Positions 27,699 to 36,462 of a stretch of DNA of 64,000 nucleotides are shown here, one piece after another; position 1 is the first letter of the stretch; every line of letters begins with the position of its first letter. The notes beneath the pieces are model-generated. The model worked only from the letters and a program-made list of their open reading frames with translations. It did not search any database and had not been told where the DNA came from. A program made the translations under genes and the position numbers. The DNA is from Chloroflexus sp. Y-396-1 (GTDB lineage Bacteria; Chloroflexota; Chloroflexia; Chloroflexales; Chloroflexaceae), in contig NZ_KI911784.1 of assembly GCF_000516515.1 (NCBI RefSeq), forward strand, positions 2,698,881 to 2,762,880. Direction: 5' to 3'.

Positions 27699-28793
27699 GT
27701 GCATACTCTGCCTGAACGCGCATTTGATCATTTCATCGATGTCTACAGTGCTGTGAGGAAAACGTTTGAAACCATTCGTTCCTCGACGGGACAGAAGTTT
27801 CGTTCCCCGGCAGCTTCGATTCGCTGGCATTTCTATCTGACCCTGTTGTTTACATTCCTCTCCTGGTTTTTTGTCAGTCAGCCTCTTGTCAGTATGATCA
27901 CGGCGAACGTTCGTTTTATTGTTAGTGTTTTTGGGTTTGCGTTGTGGATTATTCTCATTGTTCTCATTGTTCGTCCGATTTACCTTTATATTAATAGCAA
28001 ACCATTCTTACCGTTGTTGTGTAGCGTCTTACTTCTACCGGCCTTACCACTATTATTATTTGCAATCACTACAAACAATGTTACCGGTGCGATCATCTAT
28101 TATCTATTCTGGTTCACAATATCGTTTGCAGCTTGGCTCATGTTATTCGGTATGAGCATTATGATCGGTGGGAACATCCCTCTCATTGCATTATTACTCT
28201 TTTCATCGGTTAAAAACAACCAGGGAGAAAAAGACCTGATTCCAGGTTATATCGACATCGTGCGCCAGGCAGCCAGCAACATCCAGAGTAATGACAGGTT
28301 CAAAAAGTTAGATATAAACGACTGGCGTCATATCGAGCATATCGCGCAGTGGAAATTTGACGGTGTGAATGGTCGTCTACAGGCGTTCTCTTTCGGGATT
28401 GGCGGGTTGGCATTTCTGAGCATCTTTGCGCTGATATTTTCCCCAGAAGAAGTTCGCCAAATGCAGGTGCAGTTTTGGCAAATGATCGGTCAGCTTTTAG
28501 GGATGACACCGGAAGCAGATGAGCAGGTAGGTATCCTATTGTTGATCGTCTTTGGGATCGTGTTTCTGGCGATACGATATTTTTATCGCTCTTACGCTGA
28601 ACTACGGTATCTCGAAGCAATCGGAATCATCTGCGGTTTAGTCCAGCAGTCGCAGCCGGCCGACGGTTCGGTAAGCATGCCACTCTCAGAAACTAGCCCT
28701 GTATCTGCGAATACGGGTGATGGGGCTACGACAATGGTCGCGGTTGAAGCTAGTTCTCACCCAGCCTCGATGCACGATCAGACAAAGGAATAA
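27699..28793 (+). CDS. Multi-pass membrane protein of unknown function
   Basis: 364 residues with about seven hydrophobic helices (two near 50-115, two near 118-165, one near 225-245, one near 270-290) and a soluble central loop around residues 168-225 (NNQGEKDLIPGYIDIVRQAASN). The GTG start follows GGAGGAGA. The first 500 bases are visibly richer in A and T than the neighbours, suggesting later acquisition or relaxed membrane codon use. No family recognised. Stands alone between the STAS gene and lexA. Confidence 0.7.
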   Translation: MHTLPERAFDHFIDVYSAVRKTFETIRSSTGQKFRSPAASIRWHFYLTLLFTFLSWFFVSQPLVSMITANVRFIVSVFGFALWIILIVLIVRPIYLYINSKPFLPLLCSVLLLPALPLLLFAITTNNVTGAIIYYLFWFTISFAAWLMLFGMSIMIGGNIPLIALLLFSSVKNNQGEKDLIPGYIDIVRQAASNIQSNDRFKKLDINDWRHIEHIAQWKFDGVNGRLQAFSFGIGGLAFLSIFALIFSPEEVRQMQVQFWQMIGQLLGMTPEADEQVGILLLIVFGIVFLAIRYFYRSYAELRYLEAIGIICGLVQQSQPADGSVSMPLSETSPVSANTGDGATTMVAVEASSHPASMHDQTKE

Positions 28794-29096
28794 CGCTGTC
28801 CGTAGGTGATTATCGAAGAGCACCGGGCAATGAGATCGTTAGAAACTTCTGAATCCATAGAAAAGGGGTTTTTCAACATTTCCAAAATTCTTGTGACCGA
28901 GAGCGCAGGCTTCTAGATCGCATCCTACAGTGACCTTGGTGAAACTTTATAGGAGGGCAAGGACATCGGGTCGCTTGGTGCGGTGACGACACACAGCAGC
29001 CCCCTTCTGCGCCCCGCGTGGAAGAGGAAGAGGGCCGGGGGAAAGGTGAGGGGAACCGGATGGCTAACGCGACGCGCCCTGGATGCGACAGCCGGG

Positions 29097-29118
29097 TGTG
29101 CGGGCCTCCGGCCCGCAT
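29097..29118. repeat. REP-like GC palindrome
   Basis: TGTGCGGGCC-TCC-GGCCCGCAT, a near-perfect inverted repeat related to those at 1351, 41461, 45570 and 49046. Confidence 0.55.
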
Positions 29119-29329
29119 TGTGCAGTGGTTGCGATGGAACCTACGCCTGTTGCAAGCGCCCACGACGCGGTTGTGGTTAGAACCCGCTTCGACCGCCTCG
29201 GAGGCGGGCATCACCGGCGTACCAACGAGGGGACGCTGCACGCTGCTGCACACACGACGGACGGGTTGAGTAGTTCGCTGTTCCTCTCATCTGCCAGGCA
29301 GGTGAACATGTTGAAAAGCTCTCATTTCA

Positions 29330-29372
29330 CGAACAAACGTACTTGACAAAACAAGTGTTCGGAAGTTATAAT
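29330..29372 (+). promoter_or_regulatory. lexA promoter with two LexA-box-like operators
   Basis: TTGACA at 29343-29348 and TATAAT at 29367-29372 with an 18-base spacer. CGAACaaacGTACT (29330-29343) just upstream and AAAACaagtGTTCG (29348-29361) in the spacer each match 8 of 10 positions of the Gram-positive LexA box CGAAC-N4-GTTCG. The positions fit autorepression. Confidence 0.6.
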
Positions 29373-29438
29373 TACTACATCAGTTCTACTATTGCGCCGC
29401 AGTCCATTGAGTCTGCGGTCAACGAAAGGAAAGTGGCC

Positions 29439-30089
29439 ATGCGAAAGCATGAGATGTCTGCTCGACAGGTAGAAATTTATCAGTATATTGTGCGTTTTAT
29501 AAAAGAACGTGGCATTTCTCCATCAATTCGTGACATTCAGCGTGATCTCCAAATCTCCTCAACCTCGGTTGTATCATACAACCTAGATGTTCTGGAAAAA
29601 CTCGGTAAAATCGTGCGCAATGATAAAATCTCACGCGGGATCAGCCTACCGGCGTTGACGCCAACTCTATTGCGGAATGAGATTGGTCGGGTACCATTAT
29701 TGGGTACCATTACCGCAGGTTCACCCCTCCCTGATCCAGAAGAGATTGATATTAGTCGGGCAGAGCAGATCGTTGTCCCTGCTGATGTTGTCCCTCCTGA
29801 GCGCTTAACGAACGTGTATGCGCTTAAGGTGCGTGGGCAATCGATGATCGATGCGCTGATCGATGACGGTGATATTGTACTTCTGCGTCAGCAAGAGACG
29901 GCTGAGAACGGCCAGATGGTAGCCGCATGGTTGATCGATGAAAACGCAGTAACCCTCAAGAAGTTTTATCGTGAAGAGGGTCGTATCCGTCTGCAACCGG
30001 CTAACTCGACGATGCAACCTATCTATACACATCCCGATAATGTCCGTATTCGGGGGCGCGTGATTGGTGTCCTGCGCAGTTTGATCTGA
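29439..30089 (+). CDS. lexA: LexA repressor
   Basis: SOS-response repressor, 216 residues. N-terminal winged helix (about 1-65, ISPSIRDIQRDLQISS), flexible hinge, and the S24 self-cleavage domain: scissile A93-G94 in TITAGSP, nucleophile S135 in GQSMID and the general base K174 in VTLKK. ATG 29439 chosen: the frame runs back to 29343, but that overlaps the promoter and lacks homology. Monocistronic, with operator-like sites upstream and a strong terminator 29 bases after the stop. Confidence 0.96.
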   Translation: MRKHEMSARQVEIYQYIVRFIKERGISPSIRDIQRDLQISSTSVVSYNLDVLEKLGKIVRNDKISRGISLPALTPTLLRNEIGRVPLLGTITAGSPLPDPEEIDISRAEQIVVPADVVPPERLTNVYALKVRGQSMIDALIDDGDIVLLRQQETAENGQMVAAWLIDENAVTLKKFYREEGRIRLQPANSTMQPIYTHPDNVRIRGRVIGVLRSLI

Positions 30090-30117
30090 TAGCGAACTCT
30101 AGGATATGCTAATAGCC

Positions 30118-30148
30118 GATGCTCAATCGCGATTGGGCATCTTTTTTT
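30118..30148 (+). terminator. Intrinsic terminator of lexA
   Basis: GATGCTCAATCGCGATTGGGCATC forms a stem of about ten pairs and is followed by seven T residues. Confidence 0.85.
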
Positions 30149-30444
30149 GTCTCGGATGGCCGATGTTATACCTCGGCGTGATCGCGTTCGCTCGGTCTAC
30201 TCGCCTGAAGGGAGCGAAAAGGGGGAAGGTAAGGGGTATCGTACTCCTTAGAGCATGATTAAAAACCTGGGCGGTTGATGCGGCTTGACCATGACATCGC
30301 CATAATGGTCAGAGGAACGATGGCGGGTACCGTATGCGGCTCCGCGATGCGCTGGAACAGGGGTGCAACGGTTACAGGGCCAGTACTGCCGAGCACGCCT
30401 GGTAGCCCTCACCTTCTCCCCAACCCCCTTCCTCTCCCGCAGCG

Positions 30445-30838
30445 CGGGAGAGGAAGGGGGAGGATGTCCCCGCACCTCGCCTAGATCGGCGGACGTGGTT
30501 CCGTGGTCGTAGGCTGCGGGAGAGGAAGGGGGAGGATGTCCCCGCACCTCGCCTAGATCGGCGGACGTGGTTCCGTGGTCGTAGGCTGCGGGAGAGGAAG
30601 GGGGAGGATGTCCCCGCACCTCGCCTAGATCGGCGGACGTGGTTCCGTGGTCGTAGGCTGCGGGAGAGGAAGGGGGGAGGATGCCCCCGCACCTCGCCTA
30701 GATCGGCAGACGTGGTTCCGTGGTCGTAGGCTGCGGGAGAGGAAGGGGGGAGGATGCCCCCGCACCTCGCCTAGATCGGCGGACGTGGTTTCGTGGTCGT
30801 AGGCTGCGGGAGAGGAAGGGGGAGGATGTCTCCGCGCC
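30445..30838. repeat. 72-bp tandem repeat, about 5.4 copies
   Basis: Units start at 30445, 30517, 30589, 30661 (73 bp), 30734 (73 bp) and a partial at 30807. Each begins CGGGAGAGGAAGGGGG and ends GTGGTCGTAGGCTG. The first three are identical in sequence; the later ones differ by an extra G and a few substitutions. Because 72 is divisible by three, long repetitive open frames appear here, but they are by-products. Confidence 0.9.
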
Positions 30839-30961
30839 TTTCCCCTAGCCCCTTCCTCTCCTCCACGAGGAGCGGGAGCGGGGAGGTGAGCGTAGCAGTG
30901 GCGATCCTGCGCCTGCGTCTGTCAACGATACCGAGGATACCGAGGCCACGACCACCCCTCT

Positions 30962-31068
30962 CCCGCAGCGCGGGAGAGGGGTTGGGGGTGAGGGCGGCCC
31001 GCAGCGCGGGAGAGGGGTTGGGGGTGAGGGCGGCCCGCAGCGCGGGAGAGGGGTTGGGGTGAGGGCTA
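30962..31068. repeat. 36-bp tandem repeat, three copies
   Basis: Units start at 30962, 30998 and 31034; each contains CCGCAGCGCGGGAGAGGGG and GGGGTGAGGGC. The unit is the generic GC palindrome of this genome plus its flank, amplified head to tail. Confidence 0.85.
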
Positions 31069-31188
31069 TCCGCTCGGCAGCGAGAATGTGCGACGGATGG
31101 CGGAATAGCGCGTTTGCCCCCCAACGCAGTGGTTGCCCGGATTCGGTACGTTCCCAATGAAAAATCCGAGTTTTTGATCATGCGCTTA

Positions 31189-31362
31189 GAGCGTGATTAA
31201 AAACCTGGATTTCTCAAGAGGTTCGTATAGTGTATATACGACCATTGGGTGAGGGGTTAATGTTCTTTCTCTCCAGGTCAACCCACGTCCCCCTTTCTCG
31301 CCCCTTTTAAGGGCGAGGAAGGGGGCTAAGGTAGATGATGAGGGGTCGTGCTGTGCCACTGT
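31189..31362. repeat. Single-ended element copy abutting element A
   Basis: GAGCGTGATTAAAAACCTGG, a second copy of the element end, follows directly after element A and leads into GACCATTGGGTGAGG as in the 18.1-kb copy. A CTCGCCCCTTTTAAGGGCGAG hairpin near 31298-31318 lies just downstream of the permease gene stop. Confidence 0.55.
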
Positions 31363-32439
31363 CTACGGGACCATCGGTGGCGCAATCGGTGGGGCATCAA
31401 CCGGCATTAGCCATGGCTCAACTGGCGGCACAATCCACCACCACTCAACTGTTACCCACATCACCAGCGCAATCGCGCCAATAACGACAACGAACCCTAG
31501 ATCACTCCAACGCGGTTGCCATCTCCGCATTGGTAACGCAAGATGTGAACTGATCCAGAGCAGGATGAAGGTGCACAGTCCAAACCCAAGCAATGTCGCA
31601 CGATAGACCGGCATAAGTAGTGGCCCGTCTGGGGCGTAACGCACGATCCCGATACTAAACTGCGACAAAAAGGGGATAACCATAAACGGATCACTAACGC
31701 TGAAAAATGGCACATCGGGCTGCGGCATTATTGGCACAACCGTCGTTACGGCAACGATAGCGCTGAACGGATTGAGGTAAAGAAGCCATGGTGGTGGGCT
31801 TTGACCTTGCGGATTACTGAATTGCGACCAGACTGACGCGATGATCAACGGCACACCGCAAATAAGTAGTACAATCGCATAGCTTAAAATGACCGCCGGT
31901 ACAGTGCGACCTAGTAGTGCCGAACTGAAGAGACCTATCGCGCCAAAGAAGAGAGCCGCACTACCCAATAGAAGGACTGTCAAGACCAGTGTTCGCAATG
32001 AGACGCCACCGAAAATCAAAACGGTGCTGAACACCGGTATTGATGCCACGATCAGCAGAAACAGATAGCTTAGGGCACCAATGAGCTTGCCCGATAACAT
32101 TTGACCGGGGCGTAAGGGAGTTGCCAGCAACATATCATAGGTCAGGCGCTCGCGTTCGCTGCTGATCGCACTGCTCGTTAATATCGGTGCTACCAACACG
32201 ATAAAGAACATCTCGGTAAAGGCTAGACCCTTGAATAACGCCTGTCCGATATGTGAACTCAACACGACCATCCCACTCCGCGCCTGTGAGACCATATACT
32301 GATAGATGCCAAAGGTTGTGAGGATCAGAACGAGCAGGAAGATGGTCAGAATCAGGTACGGACGTACACCACGCATGCGGGTGCGTGCTTCACGTACCAG
32401 AATGGGATTGAGTTGTGGTAACCGGAGTTGTGCAGCCAT
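31363..32439 (-). CDS. ABC-2 type transporter permease
   Basis: 358 residues with about seven hydrophobic helices. The N-terminal stretch NPILVREARTRMRGVRPYL before helix 1 and LTYDMLLATPLRPGQMLSGKL in the first loop are typical of ABC-2/NosY-GldF-like permeases. It follows its ATPase with a 30-base gap and forms a three-gene leftward operon with the ATPase and a 783-residue membrane protein. The substrate is unknown. Confidence 0.88.
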   Translation of the reverse strand: MAAQLRLPQLNPILVREARTRMRGVRPYLILTIFLLVLILTTFGIYQYMVSQARSGMVVLSSHIGQALFKGLAFTEMFFIVLVAPILTSSAISSERERLTYDMLLATPLRPGQMLSGKLIGALSYLFLLIVASIPVFSTVLIFGGVSLRTLVLTVLLLGSAALFFGAIGLFSSALLGRTVPAVILSYAIVLLICGVPLIIASVWSQFSNPQGQSPPPWLLYLNPFSAIVAVTTVVPIMPQPDVPFFSVSDPFMVIPFLSQFSIGIVRYAPDGPLLMPVYRATLLGFGLCTFILLWISSHLALPMRRWQPRWSDLGFVVVIGAIALVMWVTVEWWWIVPPVEPWLMPVDAPPIAPPMVP

Positions 32440-32469
32440 AGACTACCCTACTGTTTCATTACGGCGTTT

Positions 32470-33420
32470 TCAGCCAGTATTTGCCATTGTCAAGCGTAAG
32501 AAGAACTCTTCGAGGTTCTCGCTGCGTGCACTAAACTCGCTGACTGCTACGCCAGCCTTTACCAATTCGGAAAGGAACGTAGCGCATTGCTCTTCATCAA
32601 CCGGTTGAATAAAGTCGACAATCAATGAGCGCGGATCGGCCGGCACAGTGCTAACAGCCTGTACCAGTGGTTGATGTTGAAGTAAGGTCAGTGCTAAGAC
32701 TACATCGCTCTCGCGGGCAATTCGCATGCGTACCCGTGAACCGGTGGCTAATTGTTGCTGCACTTCAGCCAACGAGCCGCTGATCAGTATCCTTCCGTGA
32801 TCGATAATACCAATTGCATCACACACTTCGGCCAGTTCACTCAGGATATGCGAGCTGAGCATGATCGTCTTGCCCATGTCCCGAAGCGTGCGCAATAACT
32901 CACGCAATTCTACCCGTGCGCGTGGGTCCAGACCACTAGCTGGCTCATCAAGCAGCAAGATAGGTGGATCGTGTACCAGGGCATGGGCTAGACAGAGACG
33001 CTGCTGCATACCGCGGGAGAGGGTTTGCACAAACGCATCACGTTTGTCACTCAGATCAACTAATTCGAGGAGTTCATCCACCACCTGGCGCAGGCGGGCC
33101 CCGCGTAACCCATAACAGCGGGCGAAGAAGTCGAGATACTCCCAGACCCGTAGATCATCGTAGACACCGAAAAAATCTGGCATATAGCCGACAAACCGCT
33201 GCGCCAACCGGGTAGTCAACCGTTCACCCATCAGGCGAATTTCACCGCTAGTTGGGGTTTGCAAGCCGGCCAATAGCCGCAGGGTGGTTGTCTTGCCGGC
33301 TCCGTTTGGGCCAATGAAACCGTAAATGCACCCTTGCGGTACCTGCAAATTGAGCCGATCAAGCGCAATCAGCTTCTTATAGCGGTGGGTTAGTTCAATC
33401 GTTTCGATTGCTAGCGTCAT
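32470..33420 (-). CDS. ABC transporter ATP-binding protein
   Basis: 316 residues. Walker A GPNGAGKTT (about 35-43), signature LSRGMQQRLCLAHAL, Walker B PILLLDEPASGLD and the H-loop LSSHIL are all intact, followed by a roughly 100-residue C-terminal accessory domain as in CcmA/GldA-type ATPases. Its ATG overlaps the stop of the upstream 783-residue gene by four bases, so they are translationally coupled; the permease follows. Confidence 0.95.
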   Translation of the reverse strand: MTLAIETIELTHRYKKLIALDRLNLQVPQGCIYGFIGPNGAGKTTTLRLLAGLQTPTSGEIRLMGERLTTRLAQRFVGYMPDFFGVYDDLRVWEYLDFFARCYGLRGARLRQVVDELLELVDLSDKRDAFVQTLSRGMQQRLCLAHALVHDPPILLLDEPASGLDPRARVELRELLRTLRDMGKTIMLSSHILSELAEVCDAIGIIDHGRILISGSLAEVQQQLATGSRVRMRIARESDVVLALTLLQHQPLVQAVSTVPADPRSLIVDFIQPVDEEQCATFLSELVKAGVAVSEFSARSENLEEFFLRLTMANTG

Positions 33421-35768
33421 GGTAGGCGCCCTCGCACGATAGGATCAGGATAGACACAGGTAAAGTTCTGTATATCGCGATTCTTAAGCCGTAATCGTAT
33501 AATCCCCTGAGCACTGAGAAAATGCTCGGGCTGGGGTATCTCGACCTCGATATTTTGAAATACCTGGGTGGGAACCGATTCCCACTGCCCGTTCGTCCAG
33601 TTGTACAACTCGATATCCCCGTTCCAGAAAGCATCGGAGCGTAAGTTGAGCGCCAGGAATGCAGGTTGTAAACCGACGAGACCCTTTGGCAATGTAAAAC
33701 GCATAATAGTGGCGTTGCTATCGGGAACGATGCCAAGCCGATCCCCAGTGTAGCATGGGCTATTGAAACCACTACTGTGTTCAAGTGAGATCGCAAAACT
33801 ACCATTACGCAGTTCTAGCTCTAGCTCCTCGGTTGTGCGCAGGTCTACCGTACCACGGATCAACGTGAGCTGCTGTACCATTGCCTGTCGTTCAATCGGA
33901 GCTAGCCAAGTCTTGGTATCACTATACCAGGCTAAGACCAATGGTTGCAGGCCACGAGTGTTAGTGCCATACCCGTAGAGGGCATCGAGAATCCGGCTCC
34001 GTAATTGAAGCATTGGGGAAACCGGTTGCCCTATCTTCGCCATAGCGTCAAATTGTGGGCCGTAGATCAGATAACCAAGTGAGATACCATCAAAAGTATG
34101 AGATGGTTGTACAAGTAATACTGAGCGCCGCTGACCGGGAGACAGGCTACCGATCATACCGACCCGATTCCCGTAAACCAATACCACATCTTCAAGTAAC
34201 CGGTCACTGCGGTTCGTCACTTCACCCTTTACTTCATCACTACTGATTGTTATGTGCGCTGCAAGGTTCGGCGCACGAACGATTCGATCACTGAGCAGAC
34301 CTTGAAGTGACCATTGTTGAATCTCTAATCCCGCCACCACCTGACCATCAGCAGCCGCTTGCACATAACGGCCATTCGTTAACGATGGTGTACTCCACGG
34401 CCCTTGCACCGAGATCGGACGTACTATCAAGTTGGTATCGGTAGCCTGCAAACGATAGGTGTAGCGATCTGGGGAAAAGACTCCAATGAATGCCCGTTCA
34501 CGTGCTAACGTTGGAGTATTTGCATCAAGAAGTGTAATCTGACTGACAATGACTTCACCACCGCGTAGATTATAGCCGACGCTGTAGGCAATAGCGGCGA
34601 AGATCACGGTCAGTACTGGTATCACAATCCATCCTAGTGCCAACCGATCTAACCGCCGTAAGACCAGATACGTTACCGGCCCGACAACGATCAGGTAACA
34701 GGCGAGCAACACTCCTATTGTGTTTAGGGAAGGTAAATCCAGTGCCGGTAGGCTGGTTAATGCGCTGGCGAGATTCTCTTCAAGGTATGTTGCATAGAGT
34801 TTGGTGCCAAAACCCAACCCTGACGGGATAAACGATGGCGGGGGGAGCAGTGCCTGCCATAACTCACGCCAACCGGTCCAGTTCACCAGTTGGGGGGTAG
34901 CCAAATCAAACGCGAGAACGATTGATTGACCATCACCATAACGGATTCCATAGGCTAGCGGCAACTGACTCGTGATCAATGGTATCGTCACCGGGAAGAC
35001 CCGTTGGGTTGCCGTACCCGTAGCCGGGTTCAATACCACAGGCGTTAGCAACGGATCATCAAGCGGGTCTGCTAGAGCACCGGCTGTCGCGGCGACAAGC
35101 TCTGGCGGCAAGAGCGACAATGTGCGTTGTATGCCAACATCACCATTCACCAGCAACGTACCACCACGTTGTACCCATCCTTGCAATGCACTCTGCTGCG
35201 CTGGTGACAGCTCATGAACTGCAACATCGGTGAGAACAAGAGCATCAAAGGCTGACAGCCCTAAACTTTCTGTCGGCAATTCCATCAGTGACAACGGCAC
35301 ACTTGTCACCCGTATACCATCCGTCAATTGTGCAGGTAGACGTATTTCACGATCGCCGATCACGCCAACCAGAACCCCTTCGGTAACAGGTTGCAGACGA
35401 GCTGAAGTCGTAGCAACCTCAGCGCCGTTTACCAGTAATCGAACATTGAGTTGACGTGAGTTGCCGTAGATGTACGTAAGGATCGTGACCCCTTTCCGGC
35501 CACCGCCTGGGACATCAACAAATGTGCTCTGAAAAGGCCCATTGCTCGTTCCAACCACGATCTCGACTCTGCGGTCAACGCCACTGTTCGTTACTTCCAC
35601 AGCGACCGGTAACCACGTTCCAGGACGAACAAAACCTTGAAACGCTGGTCGGGCAACTAGTGTTATATCGGACGATTGGGCGGCGGTTGTCGCCACTATG
35701 CTGTGACTTAGAACCAGCCAGGCCAGCAACAGCCCTGGCAACAAAAGCCTTACACGCCATGTGTGCAT
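33417..35768 (-). CDS. Large membrane protein partnered with an ABC-2 exporter
   Basis: 783 residues. Signal peptide (1-31, ending ATTAAQS), an Ig-like domain (GTWLPVAVEVTNSG), a glutamine-amidotransferase-like module (about 130-215, FDALVLTDVAVHELS and RGGTLLVNGD) without a catalytic Cys, two transmembrane helices (about 350-400), then a long beta-rich extracellular part to the end. ATG 35768 has GGAGGAAG nine bases upstream. The layout recalls the auxiliary GldG-like subunits of GldA/GldF transporters, here encoded first and coupled to the ATPase. I do not recognise a named family; assignment is by architecture. Confidence 0.75.
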   Translation of the reverse strand: MHTWRVRLLLPGLLLAWLVLSHSIVATTAAQSSDITLVARPAFQGFVRPGTWLPVAVEVTNSGVDRRVEIVVGTSNGPFQSTFVDVPGGGRKGVTILTYIYGNSRQLNVRLLVNGAEVATTSARLQPVTEGVLVGVIGDREIRLPAQLTDGIRVTSVPLSLMELPTESLGLSAFDALVLTDVAVHELSPAQQSALQGWVQRGGTLLVNGDVGIQRTLSLLPPELVAATAGALADPLDDPLLTPVVLNPATGTATQRVFPVTIPLITSQLPLAYGIRYGDGQSIVLAFDLATPQLVNWTGWRELWQALLPPPSFIPSGLGFGTKLYATYLEENLASALTSLPALDLPSLNTIGVLLACYLIVVGPVTYLVLRRLDRLALGWIVIPVLTVIFAAIAYSVGYNLRGGEVIVSQITLLDANTPTLARERAFIGVFSPDRYTYRLQATDTNLIVRPISVQGPWSTPSLTNGRYVQAAADGQVVAGLEIQQWSLQGLLSDRIVRAPNLAAHITISSDEVKGEVTNRSDRLLEDVVLVYGNRVGMIGSLSPGQRRSVLLVQPSHTFDGISLGYLIYGPQFDAMAKIGQPVSPMLQLRSRILDALYGYGTNTRGLQPLVLAWYSDTKTWLAPIERQAMVQQLTLIRGTVDLRTTEELELELRNGSFAISLEHSSGFNSPCYTGDRLGIVPDSNATIMRFTLPKGLVGLQPAFLALNLRSDAFWNGDIELYNWTNGQWESVPTQVFQNIEVEIPQPEHFLSAQGIIRLRLKNRDIQNFTCVYPDPIVRGRLP

Positions 35769-36156
35769 GCGGCTTCCTCCATTACATCTCAGAATCATTT
35801 GACCGATGATAGACATCATCGAGCAGTTTATACCTCGCCGTTTCAGTCAGAGCGATCCTGGTCAGCACGCCGATACGGTGTATGGGGAGCGTGCCTGCAA
35901 ACATAGTCTTCTCGCCTGGAATGTAGGCCGCTGGCTTGTAACTGATTCGCCTTTCCGCAGCCCTTTCTCCTCCTATTGCGAGGAGTTAGCGTAGGCGCTC
36001 GGCGTGAAGGGAATGTTCGGTCTCCGCCTGTGATATTCACTTCTGCGTATTATTGACGCTACCCCCGGGGAAAAGGTTCCAACACAACACAAACGCGCCC
36101 TCCTCCGGTGAGGAGGAAAGGCGCGGCAATCGTGGCTGCGGTATAATCAACTACGC
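35769..36156. other. Spacer without recognised features
   Basis: About 390 bases between a leftward operon and a small leftward gene. Includes CGCCCTCCTCCGGTGAGGAGGAAAGGCGCG near 36089-36125, an imperfect hairpin just downstream of the small gene that could terminate it. Confidence 0.4.
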
Positions 36157-36291
36157 TTAGCGGCGATAGCGGTGTGATGGATGACGGTCGCGAATACGCA
36201 CTCGAACCGGATCGGGTTGTACCCGACGCAGCGATACCAACACGCCACCGGCAATCACGATGAAAGCCGCCAGAAGAATTAAGGTCATCAT
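36157..36291 (-). CDS. 44-residue single-span membrane peptide
   Basis: MMTLILLAAFIVIAGGVL forms one hydrophobic helix, followed by a very basic tail (RVRIRDRHPSHRYRR). AAAGGA stands 8-10 bases before ATG 36291, which supports translation over the longer frame from 36390. It lies divergently from birA, about 170 bases apart. Small one-helix proteins with basic tails often regulate larger membrane partners, but none can be named. Confidence 0.5.
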   Translation of the reverse strand: MMTLILLAAFIVIAGGVLVSLRRVQPDPVRVRIRDRHPSHRYRR

Positions 36292-36462
36292 ACGCGAATC
36301 CTTTCCGCTGCGAAATGGGTCAACACCCGCGGGCGCAAGTGTGTAGTTGCAGTAGTGAATAGTATAACGAAAAATTGTTACCACGTCCATACCATTTTGT
36401 GGATTTTTAGTATTTTTTCATCTTCGGCCCTGGCGGCTGTCTTGTCATCGATGGAGGTCACA

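Larger units (their letters stand above)
28794..29438. other. Repeat-bearing spacer upstream of lexA
   Basis: No gene seen in about 645 bases. It holds a GC-rich tract with the GGAAGAGG...GGTGAGGGG signature (about 28998-29052), a REP-like palindrome (29097-29118) and, at its right end, the lexA promoter with two operator-like sites. Confidence 0.55.
30248..31190. repeat. Dispersed intergenic element A (about 940 bp)
   Basis: Left end AGAGCATGATTAAAAACC, right end GTTTTTGATCATGCGCTTA: terminal inverted repeats. The first 170 bases (CTTGACCATGACATCGCC, then GGAACAGGGGTGCAACGG) and the last 110 bases (CCCCAACGCAGTGG, then CGGTACGTTCCCAAT) match element B at 47590-47980 in the same order. The middle differs, being filled by a 72-bp and a 36-bp tandem array. 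No transposase is encoded, so this looks like a non-autonomous mobile or repeat-expanded unit. Confidence 0.7.

Noticed and set aside
30248-30692. Overlapping long open frames with 24-residue repeated peptides (minus strand)
   Set aside because: They are artefacts of the 72-bp tandem array, whose length is a multiple of three; no RBS, no codon bias, and the repeat is intergenic elsewhere.
30445-31068. Possible CRISPR array
   Set aside because: Units are contiguous 72- or 36-bp repeats without unique spacers, and no cas gene is in the window.
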